Shown here: piece after piece, positions 52,796 through 60,652 of the stretch
Layout of the letters: each line of letters starts with the position of its first letter
Numbering within the stretch: the stretch's first letter is position 1
Assembly: GCF_041435015.1 (NCBI RefSeq)
Contig: NZ_CP107989.1
Span: 4,898,001 to 4,962,000 of the forward strand
Direction of reading: 5' to 3'
DNA length: 64,000 bases
Source: Streptomyces canus
GTDB taxonomy: Bacteria > Actinomycetota > Actinomycetes > Streptomycetales > Streptomycetaceae
Program-made: the position numbers and the translations under genes
Notes under the pieces: model-generated
What the model saw: only the letters and a program-made list of their open reading frames with translations
Told to the model about the DNA's origin: nothing
Databases searched by the model: none

Positions 52796-53410
52796 TCACG
52801 GCCGGCTCGTGAGCCCGGCCTCCGCGGTGGACTTCAGGTCCCGCAGCCAGGCCTCGAGGCCCGCGCCGAGGGCCGCGGTCGCGGTGGGGACGTCCGCTTC
52901 GACCTGAGCGCCGGTCCAGGTCTCCTCGGTGTGGACGTGCACTCCGCCCCTGACCTTCCTGAAGGTCCACAGGTGCACCCCCTCGTCGATGCGCAGCCCC
53001 TCCCCGATCGCGGGTCCGCTCCACAGGACGCAGTCGTGGTGCCGGAGTTCCCGGACCGTGGAGGTGATGGCGAGTGTGGTGGCGGGGGTCGTGGGGGTGG
53101 CGGGCGCGGGGGTCGTCCACCGGAACCGCGACCCCTTCTCGAGCCGGCCCGGGTCGAGACGCTCGGCCGTGATGACCGGGGGCTGCCAGGACGGCCAGCG
53201 TTCGACGTCCGTCTGGAGTTTCCATACGGTGCTCAGCGGGGCCTTGATCACGACGTCGGACCGGTAGCGGACGGTGGCGCCGGCGTCGACGCCGCGTCCG
53301 CCACACCGGGGAGGTCCGCCGTGGTGGGCCGCTTGCGCGACCGGGACGGTGCTCGCCAGGACGCCGAGGACGGCGAGCGAGACCGCGAGCGTGCGGGACC
53401 TTGTGGACAT
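52796..53410 (-). CDS. Secreted SRPBCC (START-like) protein
   Basis: This 204-residue protein has a signal peptide ending AQAA (residues 1-28) and then a helix-grip fold: DVVIKAPLSTVWKLQTDVERWPSWQP, HLWTFRKVRGGVHVHTEETW and a C-terminal helix LGAGLEAWLRDLKS. Cytosolic relatives bind hydrophobic ligands; export is unusual for the fold. It lies between a beta-helix protein and a quinone oxidoreductase in the same direction. The role is unknown. Confidence 0.85.
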   Translation of the reverse strand: MSTRSRTLAVSLAVLGVLASTVPVAQAAHHGGPPRCGGRGVDAGATVRYRSDVVIKAPLSTVWKLQTDVERWPSWQPPVITAERLDPGRLEKGSRFRWTTPAPATPTTPATTLAITSTVRELRHHDCVLWSGPAIGEGLRIDEGVHLWTFRKVRGGVHVHTEETWTGAQVEADVPTATAALGAGLEAWLRDLKSTAEAGLTSRP

Positions 53411-53456
53411 GGTGTTCCTCTCGTGGCGATGGCGGGTTCGGGTACGTGCCCGCTCG

Positions 53457-54491
53457 CTAGGGGTTGAGGACGACCTTTCCGGCGACGGTGCCGGACTCGG
53501 CCAGCCGCAGAGCGTCCGCGGCTTCGGCGAGCGGCAGCCGGGCCGCGATCTGGGCGGTGACCTCGCCGCGCTGGAGGGCGGCGAAGACCTGGGTGAGGTC
53601 GGCGCGGAGGCGGGACCGGAACCGGTTCCTGGCCAGGGCCCGGCCGGCCCACACGTTGAAGAAGTAGGCGCGGCGGCGGTTGGGCAGCGCGTTCCACAGC
53701 CACACCCGGCCGAGGAGTTTCAGTACGGGCCACTGCTTGGAGCCCTCGGCGTCACGGGTGGCGGCGCTGCCGTACGAGACGAGCGTGCCGCCGGGGGCGA
53801 GGAGCCGCCAGGAGTCCACGATGCCGCGGCCGCCGACGTGGTCGAAGACGGCGTGCACGCCGTCGCGCGGGGCGAGTTCGCGGATCCGTGCGGCGAGGTC
53901 GTGGGCGCGGTAGTCGACCGGGACGACTCCCCTTGCCCGCAGGGCGTCGTGGTGGCGCGGGGACGCCGTACCGATCACGTGGGCGCCCGCGGCCCGGGCG
54001 AGCTGGACCAGGACCGATCCGACGCCGCCGTTGGCGCCGTGCACGACGACGGTCTGTCCGGCGCGGACGCGGGCCTTGCGGTGCAGCATCTGCCAGGCGG
54101 TGATGCCGTTGACGACGAGGGTCTCCGCCTCCGCCGCATCGATCCCCTCGGGCACCGGCACCACGTCCGCCGCGTCGACGAGCACATGGCTGGCCCAGCC
54201 GCCGACCTTCACCAGCGCGGCGACCCGGGTGCCGGCCAGGTCCGACCGCACGCCCTCGCCGGTCGTCATGACGGTGCCGACGAGGTCGTAGCCGGGCACG
54301 AACGGGAACGGCGGCTGGTCGTAGTAGCGGCCGCGCCGCATCTGCTGCTCGGCGAAGGAGACGCCGGTCGCCTCCATCCGGATCACGACCTGGCCCGGCC
54401 CCGGTGCGGGAACGGCTCCGTGCCGGATCTGCAGTCCTTCGGGCTCGACCTTGCCCGGCAGGACGACCTCGACGAGTTCTTCGGTGTTCAT
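53457..54491 (-). CDS. NADPH:quinone oxidoreductase-like MDR protein
   Basis: This 344-residue zinc-free medium-chain dehydrogenase/reductase has an N-terminal GroES-like domain (GQVVIRMEATGVSFAEQQMRRG and PFPFVPGYDLVGTV). The nucleotide fold is QTVVVHGANGGVGSVLVQLARAAG, with AHVIGTASPRHHDALRA. ATG 54489-54491 has GGAGG a few bases upstream; an ATG four codons earlier overlaps that site. It is divergent from a TetR gene and likely repressed by it, with induction by a quinone or other electrophile. Confidence 0.93.
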   Translation of the reverse strand: MNTEELVEVVLPGKVEPEGLQIRHGAVPAPGPGQVVIRMEATGVSFAEQQMRRGRYYDQPPFPFVPGYDLVGTVMTTGEGVRSDLAGTRVAALVKVGGWASHVLVDAADVVPVPEGIDAAEAETLVVNGITAWQMLHRKARVRAGQTVVVHGANGGVGSVLVQLARAAGAHVIGTASPRHHDALRARGVVPVDYRAHDLAARIRELAPRDGVHAVFDHVGGRGIVDSWRLLAPGGTLVSYGSAATRDAEGSKQWPVLKLLGRVWLWNALPNRRRAYFFNVWAGRALARNRFRSRLRADLTQVFAALQRGEVTAQIAARLPLAEAADALRLAESGTVAGKVVLNP

Positions 54492-54533
54492 GACGACCTC
54501 CACAGAGACGCTGGGTTACTCGGCTTCGCGTTC

Positions 54534-54593
54534 GTTAGAAGTTATAACTGCACAGGCTCGGGAGTGTCAATAACTTCAGTGATACCCTCTAAC
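54534..54593. promoter_or_regulatory. Nested inverted repeats between the MDR and TetR genes
   Basis: GTTAGA (54534-54539) pairs with TCTAAC (54588-54593); GAAGTTAT (54538-54545) pairs with ATAACTTC (54570-54577). A perfect 10-base palindrome AGTTATAACT lies at 54540-54549. The AT-rich set sits in the divergent promoter region and is the likely TetR operator. The TetR ATG begins two bases after it with no ribosome site, suggesting a leaderless transcript. Confidence 0.65.
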
Positions 54594-54594
54594 C

Positions 54595-55251
54595 ATGGTG
54601 AATCCGGAAGCGAAGACCCCGCGCGAGCGCTACCGCGCCCAGGTGCGTACGGAGATCAAGGACCGTGCGTGGGAGCAGATCGCCACGGCGGGCGCGTCCG
54701 CGCTCTCCCTCAACGCGATCGCCAAACAGCTGGGCATGAGCGGGCCCGCGCTGTACCGGTACTACGCCGGCCGTGACGAGCTGATCACCGAGCTCGTCAG
54801 GGACGCGTACCGAAGCCTCGCCGACGCCTTCCGCGCGACCTCACGGTCCGGCGCCGACGTGTCCGCGCTGGCGCACGCCCTGCGGGCATGGGCCCTGGAG
54901 GACCCGCAGCGCTACTTCCTCATCTACGGCACGCCCGTCCCCGGCTATCACGCGCCCGACGACATCACCGCGATCGCGTCCGAGATCATGGCGACGCTCC
55001 TGGACGCCTGCGCAGGGCTGCCCTCGAACGGCCCGGCGACGCCGTTCGACGCCCACCTCGAGGACCACCGGGAATGGGCGGACGGCCACCCCGCCCCGGC
55101 CGTCGGCCTTCACCGGGCCCTGACCTTCTGGACCCGGCTGCACGGCACCCTGTCCCTGGAACTCGCCGGCCACTTCAACGGGATGGGATTCGACCCGGCA
55201 CTGCTCTACGCCGCCGAGCTGGACGCCCTGACCGGCTCCGGCAAGATGTGA
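54595..55251 (+). CDS. TetR/AcrR family regulator
   Basis: This 218-residue protein has an N-terminal helix-turn-helix (about 15-65: WEQIATAGASALSLNAIAKQL and SGPALYRYYAGRDELITELV). The helical ligand domain has the WHG-type end HRALTFWTRLHGTLSLELAGHF. It is divergent from the MDR gene, with repeats at the shared promoter, and most likely represses it and itself. The inducing ligand is unknown. Confidence 0.93.
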   Translation: MVNPEAKTPRERYRAQVRTEIKDRAWEQIATAGASALSLNAIAKQLGMSGPALYRYYAGRDELITELVRDAYRSLADAFRATSRSGADVSALAHALRAWALEDPQRYFLIYGTPVPGYHAPDDITAIASEIMATLLDACAGLPSNGPATPFDAHLEDHREWADGHPAPAVGLHRALTFWTRLHGTLSLELAGHFNGMGFDPALLYAAELDALTGSGKM

Positions 55252-55599
55252 CTTTCATCGTGGCGGGCACACCGGCCACTGACGCCGGTGACGGCGGCGC
55301 ATCTCCCGTCGTCCGAGGTCACAGGGCTGTGGACACCGGCGCACGGCAGGAACGCTCGTGCACGCAGAGCAATATCTGTGCCCGTGGTGTGAGAAATAGA
55401 CTCGGGGTCCGGCGAGTATTCCCCGGACCAGGGCCGGGGGGCAAAATTGGCGAACCCACAGGTCCGACCCCCCGTGCTACTGTCGATCTCAGTTGCAGGT
55501 GTGGTTGCCAGAAGGTTTTTTCCGACGGGTTAATCAGCACGGCGACACGGAGATTCACACAGGGTGAATTTCCGAAACCGCCTCCGAAGGAGAAATAAC
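55252..55599 (+). promoter_or_regulatory. Promoter and long leader of the cold-shock gene
   Basis: The 348 bases between the TetR stop and the cold-shock ATG hold no credible gene. The part from about 55370 is less GC-rich and includes GAGAAATAGACTC, a run of T (GGTTTTTTCC at about 55515) and the ribosome site GAAGGAG just before the ATG. A hairpin-prone GGTCCGG ... CCGGACC lies near 55409-55432. A structured leader that responds to temperature is common for cold-shock genes; the start of transcription cannot be fixed from sequence. Confidence 0.5.
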
Positions 55600-55803
55600 A
55601 TGGCTACTGGCACCGTGAAGTGGTTCAACGCGGAAAAGGGCTTCGGCTTCATCGAGCAGGACGGCGGCGGCCCCGACGTCTTCGCCCACTACTCGAACAT
55701 CGCCGCCCAGGGCTTCCGCGAGCTGCAGGAAGGCCAGAAGGTGTCGTTCGACATCGCTCAGGGCCAGAAGGGCCCGACGGCCGAGAACATCGTCACCGCC
55801 TGA
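55600..55803 (+). CDS. Cold-shock protein (CspA family)
   Basis: This 67-residue OB-fold RNA chaperone has the RNP motifs [18 protein letters not shown] and DVFAHYSNI, and the tail [16 protein letters not shown] 55600 follows GAAGGAG. It binds single-stranded RNA and DNA and melts secondary structure at low temperature. The DEAD-box helicase gene downstream is a natural functional partner. A terminator lies between them. Confidence 0.97.
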   Translation: MATGTVKWFNAEKGFGFIEQDGGGPDVFAHYSNIAAQGFRELQEGQKVSFDIAQGQKGPTAENIVTA

Positions 55804-55830
55804 CACCGGCACCGCCGATACTTCGCAGCT

Positions 55831-55858
55831 GGGGCCCGCACCGTGCGGTGCGGGCCCC
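55831..55858 (+). terminator. Terminator of the cold-shock gene
   Basis: A 12-bp perfect stem (55831-55842 with 55847-55858) with loop GTGC lies 28 bases after the stop codon. Some read-through into the helicase gene is possible. Confidence 0.85.
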
Positions 55859-55976
55859 GGCTCGCGGCATTTTCAGGGCGCATCACACATCGCCTTCGGC
55901 TCGTTCTCGCGATTCTCTGCGCTGCTCATCTGCTGCGGGAATTCCTTGATACGCGCCGTATCGAGGAAGGTTTCGC

Positions 55977-57440
55977 ATGAATCGCACACGTACAAATCCC
56001 ACCCGTGGCCGCTCCGCCGGCCCGCGCCGTTCCAAGCCCCACGGGAATCGACAGGCAGTGTCGGGCGAGTTCGCGCCGCCCAGGACGATCACGCCCGCTC
56101 TGCCCCCTGTCGAGGCGTTCGCCGATCTCGCCATGCCCGCACGGCTGTTGGCCACGCTGGCCCAGGAAGGCGTGACCCAACCGTTCCCGATCCAGGCGGC
56201 GACCCTGCCGAACTCCCTGGCCGGCCGTGACGTCCTCGGCCGCGGCCGCACCGGCTCGGGCAAGACCCTCGCCTTCGGCCTCGCCGCACTGGCCCGTACC
56301 GCGGGACGCCGTGCCGAGCCGCGGCAGCCGCTCGCCCTCGTCCTCGTCCCCACCCGCGAGCTCGCCCAGCAGGTCACCGACGCGCTCGCGCCCTATGCCC
56401 GCTCCTTGAGCCTGCGGCTGGCCACCGTCGTCGGCGGGATGTCCATCGGCAGGCAGGCCGGCGCGCTGCGCGCCGGGGCCGAGATGGTCGTCGCGACACC
56501 CGGGCGCCTCAAGGACCTGATCGACCGGGGCGACTGCCGGCTGGACGAGGTGGCCATCACCGTCCTGGACGAGGCCGATCAGATGGCCGACATGGGCTTC
56601 ATGCCGCAGGTCACCGCGCTGCTCGACCAGGTGCGTCCCGGGGGACAGCGCATGCTCTTCTCGGCCACCCTGGACCGCAACGTCGACCGGCTGGTGCGCA
56701 GCTACCTCAGCGACCCCGTCGTGCACTCCGTCGACCCCTCCGCCGGCGCGGTCACCACGATGGAGCACCACGTCCTGCATGTGCACGACGCGGACAAGCA
56801 CCGGACGACCACCGAGATCGCGGCACGAGACGGCCGCGTGATCATGTTCCTCGACACCAAGCACGCGGTGGACCGGCTGACCAAGCACCTGCTCAGCAGC
56901 GGCGTCCGCGCCGCGGCCCTGCACGGCGGCAAGTCCCAGCCGCAGCGCACCCGCACGCTGACGCAGTTCAAGACCGGACACGTCAACGTGCTGGTGGCGA
57001 CCAACGTCGCGGCGCGCGGCATCCACGTCGACAACCTCGACCTGGTCGTCAATGTGGATCCGCCCACGGACCACAAGGACTACCTGCACCGCGGCGGCCG
57101 TACGGCCCGCGCCGGCGAGTCCGGCAGCGTCGTCACCCTGGTCACCCCGAACCAGCGCCGCGAGATGAGCCGGCTGATGGCTTCGGCGGGGATCACCCCG
57201 CAGATCGCCCAGGTGCGTTCGGGCGAGGCGGAGCTGAGCCGCATCACCGGGGCCCAGGCCCCGTCCGGCATCCCGGTCGTCATCACGGCGCCGCAGCCCG
57301 AACGCCCCCGCGGCACGTCCTCCTCGTCCTCTTCCCGGGGCCGTCGGGGCCGCCGGGGCCAGTCCGGCCAGGGCCGTCCCGCGGGCGAGGCGGCACGCCG
57401 TGGCGGACCGCGACGGACCGGCTTCGGCTCCGCCGCCTAG
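55977..57440 (+). CDS. DEAD-box ATP-dependent RNA helicase
   Basis: This 487-residue helicase has the Q motif region (TQPFPIQAATLP), Walker A GRTGSGKT, PTRELAQQV, VATPGRLKDL, VLDEADQM (DEAD), SATLDR, then domain 2 with MFLDTKHAVDRL, LVATNVAARGIHV and HRGGRTAR. The N-terminus (about 1-40) and C-terminus (after about 430, Ser/Arg/Gly-rich) are basic RNA-binding tails. It unwinds RNA, probably mRNA or ribosomal RNA in the cold. It follows the cold-shock gene by 173 bases. Confidence 0.96.
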   Translation: MNRTRTNPTRGRSAGPRRSKPHGNRQAVSGEFAPPRTITPALPPVEAFADLAMPARLLATLAQEGVTQPFPIQAATLPNSLAGRDVLGRGRTGSGKTLAFGLAALARTAGRRAEPRQPLALVLVPTRELAQQVTDALAPYARSLSLRLATVVGGMSIGRQAGALRAGAEMVVATPGRLKDLIDRGDCRLDEVAITVLDEADQMADMGFMPQVTALLDQVRPGGQRMLFSATLDRNVDRLVRSYLSDPVVHSVDPSAGAVTTMEHHVLHVHDADKHRTTTEIAARDGRVIMFLDTKHAVDRLTKHLLSSGVRAAALHGGKSQPQRTRTLTQFKTGHVNVLVATNVAARGIHVDNLDLVVNVDPPTDHKDYLHRGGRTARAGESGSVVTLVTPNQRREMSRLMASAGITPQIAQVRSGEAELSRITGAQAPSGIPVVITAPQPERPRGTSSSSSSRGRRGRRGQSGQGRPAGEAARRGGPRRTGFGSAA

Positions 57441-57463
57441 GACGACATCCCTCTCAGCTCCCC

Positions 57464-57499
57464 GTGGGGCCCTGCCGACGTGCGTCGGCAGGGCCCCAC
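57464..57499 (+). terminator. Terminator of the helicase gene
   Basis: A 16-bp perfect stem (57464-57479 with 57484-57499) with a 4-base loop GTGC begins 24 bases after the helicase stop codon. Confidence 0.9.
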
Positions 57500-57926
57500 T
57501 GTCGTATCGCCACGCAGTCCGGCTCGCGTGCCGGCTGCCTCAGGATCTCTGCGTCACTCGAACGCCAAAATCTCCTCTTGCCAGAGTAGACATTGGCCGT
57601 CGGCACGGTTACTGTTTTTCTCGTAGACACGGTCAAGCGAGACCCGCCAGACACGAACTGGCGGGGTTCGGAGCAAGGACGGAGGAGCAGACGCCATCAG
57701 GATCGCCCGGTCCGCATGCATTCGGTCCGGGTACCGCAAGACCCCGGATTGGATGGTGGTCCCCGGTCACGCAGCCGCGATCCCCGCACCCCTCCCGTCA
57801 CCGGGCCGGGTAGCGGAAACCGAAGGTCGGCGCAGCATGAGGGCCGACAGATGGTGTTGAATTCCCTTCGGGGCCCTGGTGCCGTACGGCATCAGGGCCC
57901 CTCGACGCGTTGTACAACGAGGTGAC
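57500..57926 (+). promoter_or_regulatory. Leader region of the MerR gene with two hairpins
   Basis: This 427-base stretch has no supported gene. An AT-richer part (about 57565-57625, with CGGTTACTGTTTTTCTCG) may hold the promoter. A hairpin CCCGCCAG/CTGGCGGG follows at 57643-57665. A second, strong one lies at 57870-57901 just before the ribosome site. The palindrome GTTGTACAAC (57909-57918) sits between hairpin two and the ATG and could bind the MerR protein. Confidence 0.45.
57870..57901 (+). terminator. Leader hairpin immediately upstream of the MerR gene
   Basis: GGGGCCCTGGTGCC (57870-57883) pairs with GGCATCAGGGCCCC (57888-57901) with one G-T pair and loop GTAC. It ends 25 bases before the MerR ATG, so it may act as an attenuator or end an upstream transcript. 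Confidence 0.6.
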
Positions 57927-58277
57927 ATGGCAGCAGATATTCCCCTGGGCGACCGCCTGGACGACGACGACTACCCGGCGTACACCATGGGCCGGGCCGC
58001 CGAGATGCTCGGCACCACCCCGGGCTTCCTCCGAGCCATCGGCGAGGCCCGTCTGATCACTCCGCTGCGCTCGGAGGGCGGACATCGCCGGTACTCCCGC
58101 TACCAGCTGCGGATCGCCGCCCGCGCCCGCGAGCTGGTCGACAGGGGAACCCCGATCGACGCCGCGTGCCGCATCGTCATCCTCGAGGACCAGCTCGAGG
58201 AAGCTCAGCGCATCAACGCCGAGTACCGCCGCGCCGCGAACGCGGCGGCCGACAGCTCCGGGCCGGGTTCGGGCTGA
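57927..58277 (+). CDS. MerR-family transcriptional regulator
   Basis: This 116-residue protein has a winged helix-turn-helix: YTMGRAAEMLGTTPGFLRAI, then LRSEGGHRRYSRYQL. A dimerisation helix follows (DAACRIVILEDQLEEAQRIN). It lacks a Cys-rich metal or drug pocket at the C-terminus. ATG 57927 follows GAGGTGAC. The nearby palindrome and hairpin suggest regulated expression. Its target is not evident from position. Confidence 0.9.
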   Translation: MAADIPLGDRLDDDDYPAYTMGRAAEMLGTTPGFLRAIGEARLITPLRSEGGHRRYSRYQLRIAARARELVDRGTPIDAACRIVILEDQLEEAQRINAEYRRAANAAADSSGPGSG

Positions 58278-58314
58278 CCACGCGGACGCGGTACGGCCCA
58301 CGGCGCACCGCGGT

Positions 58315-59577
58315 TCAGACCGCGGCGATCCCCTCCATCCCCGACTCACCGAAGGCGGGCAGGCCCGTGGCCGTCGTCACCTTGGTGAGGGCGCCGTCGG
58401 TCTCGACGCGGAAGCCGTCGACGGTGCCGGAAGTGGCGTTCTGGACGTAGACGAACCTCTCGTCCTTCGTGACGGCGAGGTCGATCACCCCCTGCGACTT
58501 GCTGGACGGCGGGGTGGCGAGGCCCACCTTGTCGGTCAGGGAGAGCTTGCCGTGTCCGTCCATGCGGTAGCCGGTGACGGTGGAGTTGCCGGTGTTGCCC
58601 CCGTAGAAGAAGTCGCCCGCCCGCTCCAGCCAGCACAGCACCTCCTGACCACTGGCCAGGGGCCGCTGCAGGACCTTCAGCCTGCCGTCCCGCCGCACCT
58701 GGTAGGTGGTGACCGTGGACTTCTCGGCCTCGGCGACCAGCATCCGCTTCCCGCTCCGGTCGAAGCTGATCGCGAACGGGACGCCGCCGGCCGACTTGTT
58801 GACCACCGGTGCGGCGACGGCCGGGAGTCCGTTCCGCTTCATCGGGAACACCTCCACGGTGTTGTTGCCCTTGGTCGTGACCACCAGGTTCCGCCCGTCG
58901 GGGGTGAACTCGACCTCGCCCGGAGAGGTGTCGAAGCGCGGTATGTCCTTGTTGTTCAAGCCCAGGGAGCGGTGGGAGCCGGGAAGCGGCTGAAGTCCGC
59001 CGCCGGTGATCCTGAAGCCCTGGACGCTGCCCGCGCCGCCCGCGTTCATGACGTACGCGATGCTGCCGTGCACCGCGATGCTCGACGGGAACCGCCCGCC
59101 GGAACTCACGACCTTCCGCTCCCCGAGCCGCTGTCCCTCGACGCGGAACGAGGTCACCGTGCCGCTGCCGGCGTTGACCGCCAGCAGCATGCCCGAGCGG
59201 TCGTCGTAGACGAGCGAGCCCTGGGAGGCGAGCGAGTCGGTGGGGGCGTCGACCTGGTCGCCGCCCTTGCCGCCGGTCGCGTAGTCCGCCGCGCGTGCGA
59301 GCTTGCCGTCGTCGCCCCGCTTGAACACGTGGATGGTGTTGCCGTCCAGCTCGTTGCCCTGGACGAAGACGGCGTGATCGGCCCCGGCGGCCTTCCCGGA
59401 GTACTGACTGGCCGAGGCCAGGGACACGGCCACGGTCGCCGCCCCGGCGAGGGCGAGGGCGCCACCGCCGATCACGATGCGCCGTGTCCTGGACTGCGCC
59501 CGGTGCCCCCTGCGCGTGCGGCGGTGCTCGATGTGGCCGTTGTCCCTGTCGCCGTGCCTGCCGGAGTCCATGCCCAT
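58315..59577 (-). CDS. Secreted lactonase-type beta-propeller protein
   Basis: This 420-residue protein has a basic N-terminus with RRIVIGGGALALAGAATVAVS as signal or anchor segment. About seven propeller blades follow, with repeats such as NAGSGTVTSFRVEGQRLG, NAGGAGSVQGFRITGGGL and NATSGTVDGFRVETDGAL. The repeats match the 6-phosphogluconolactonase (Lactonase, PF10282) family in layout. Secreted copies have no proven substrate. The start ATG 59577 is chosen because GAGGAAC lies upstream; a second ATG two codons later is possible. Confidence 0.88.
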   Translation of the reverse strand: MGMDSGRHGDRDNGHIEHRRTRRGHRAQSRTRRIVIGGGALALAGAATVAVSLASASQYSGKAAGADHAVFVQGNELDGNTIHVFKRGDDGKLARAADYATGGKGGDQVDAPTDSLASQGSLVYDDRSGMLLAVNAGSGTVTSFRVEGQRLGERKVVSSGGRFPSSIAVHGSIAYVMNAGGAGSVQGFRITGGGLQPLPGSHRSLGLNNKDIPRFDTSPGEVEFTPDGRNLVVTTKGNNTVEVFPMKRNGLPAVAAPVVNKSAGGVPFAISFDRSGKRMLVAEAEKSTVTTYQVRRDGRLKVLQRPLASGQEVLCWLERAGDFFYGGNTGNSTVTGYRMDGHGKLSLTDKVGLATPPSSKSQGVIDLAVTKDERFVYVQNATSGTVDGFRVETDGALTKVTTATGLPAFGESGMEGIAAV

Positions 59578-59720
59578 GTCCGTTCCTCGGTGTCCGTGCG
59601 GTGTCGTCCGCGGCTGCGAACGACACCAGAGTGGCCAGCGGGAACGGTGTGCCGGTACGGAACGCGGTCCGCGTCAGACTCTCGTAAGAGATCGCGGGCG
59701 GCCGGGCGCCTGGTCACATG

Positions 59721-60464
59721 TCACCAGCTCACGGCGTCGTCCATCGACTGCTGCCAGTAGGTGACCTTGAGCGAGTCGTCGACGTAGACGCCCTTCGCCG
59801 GCATCGACGGGTGGGCGCCCGTGCCGACGCTCTCGTTGCCGGAGCGGCCCTGGAAGTAGACGGTCAGGGACTTCGCGGTGTAGCCGTTCGCGCCGCTGCC
59901 GTCGGTCGCGGACAGGTTCACGGAGGCGTAGCCGGACTCGCCGGGCCCCAGCGTGACGACCGCCTGCGGCTGCGAGTCCTCGATGACCGGGGGCACGGCC
60001 TGGGCCTCGCCGAAGCGGACGGCCGGGTAGCCGTACAGGTAGCAGCTCTTGCTGCCGGTGTTGGTCACCGTGAGCAGCATGTGGTTCACGGGACGGGTCA
60101 GCGGGGCCGCGACCGTCTTCGTGGTGGAGCCCTCACAGGTGACCGGCTTGCCGGAGGAGGCGGGCGCCTTCGGGGCGGGGGTGCGTGCGGCGGTCGTCGC
60201 GGCGCCGCCCGCGGACCCGGCGCCGGAGGAGCCCGTGGCGGCCGAGGGAGCCTTGCCGGACGAGGAGCCCAAAGAACCCGAGGGGGCCGGGGAGTTGGAG
60301 GCCGTGGTCGGAGAGGGCGCCGCGGACAAGGGGCTCGTGCTCGACCCGCTGCCCTCGTCCTGGGTGCCCGTCCCGTTGTTGCACGCGCTCAGTGAGAGCG
60401 TCGCGAGGACGGCGGTGGCGGCGGCAGCGACGAGACGGGTGCGGGAGGTGCGGAGGCTGGACAT
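59721..60464 (-). CDS. DUF4232 lipoprotein
   Basis: This 247-residue protein has a signal with lipobox LSAC (about residues 24-27), so it is attached to the membrane by a lipidated Cys. A Ser/Ala/Gly/Thr-rich linker of about 85 residues follows. The DUF4232 domain contains TLTRPVNHMLLTVTNTGSKS (approximate) and CYLYGYPAVRFG, and ends with AVSW. The family is common on Streptomyces surfaces; its role is not known. It is divergent from the HTH gene at 60653, which encodes a related external domain. Confidence 0.88.
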   Translation of the reverse strand: MSSLRTSRTRLVAAAATAVLATLSLSACNNGTGTQDEGSGSSTSPLSAAPSPTTASNSPAPSGSLGSSSGKAPSAATGSSGAGSAGGAATTAARTPAPKAPASSGKPVTCEGSTTKTVAAPLTRPVNHMLLTVTNTGSKSCYLYGYPAVRFGEAQAVPPVIEDSQPQAVVTLGPGESGYASVNLSATDGSGANGYTAKSLTVYFQGRSGNESVGTGAHPSMPAKGVYVDDSLKVTYWQQSMDDAVSW

Positions 60465-60652
60465 GGTGTGGTGCCCCTTCGGTGTTCGGGTGGCCGTGGT
60501 GATTGGATGACCGAAGCTTGTGAGGTGATCCGTCCCGACCGCCACGTTCAGCGGGCAGTTGGGGATGCTGGAACGCCGAAATGGGCGCTGACCAGGGGGA
60601 ATTCAGTGACCCTGGAATGCGTGACTGGGACGCGGGGGGTTGAGGGGAACGG

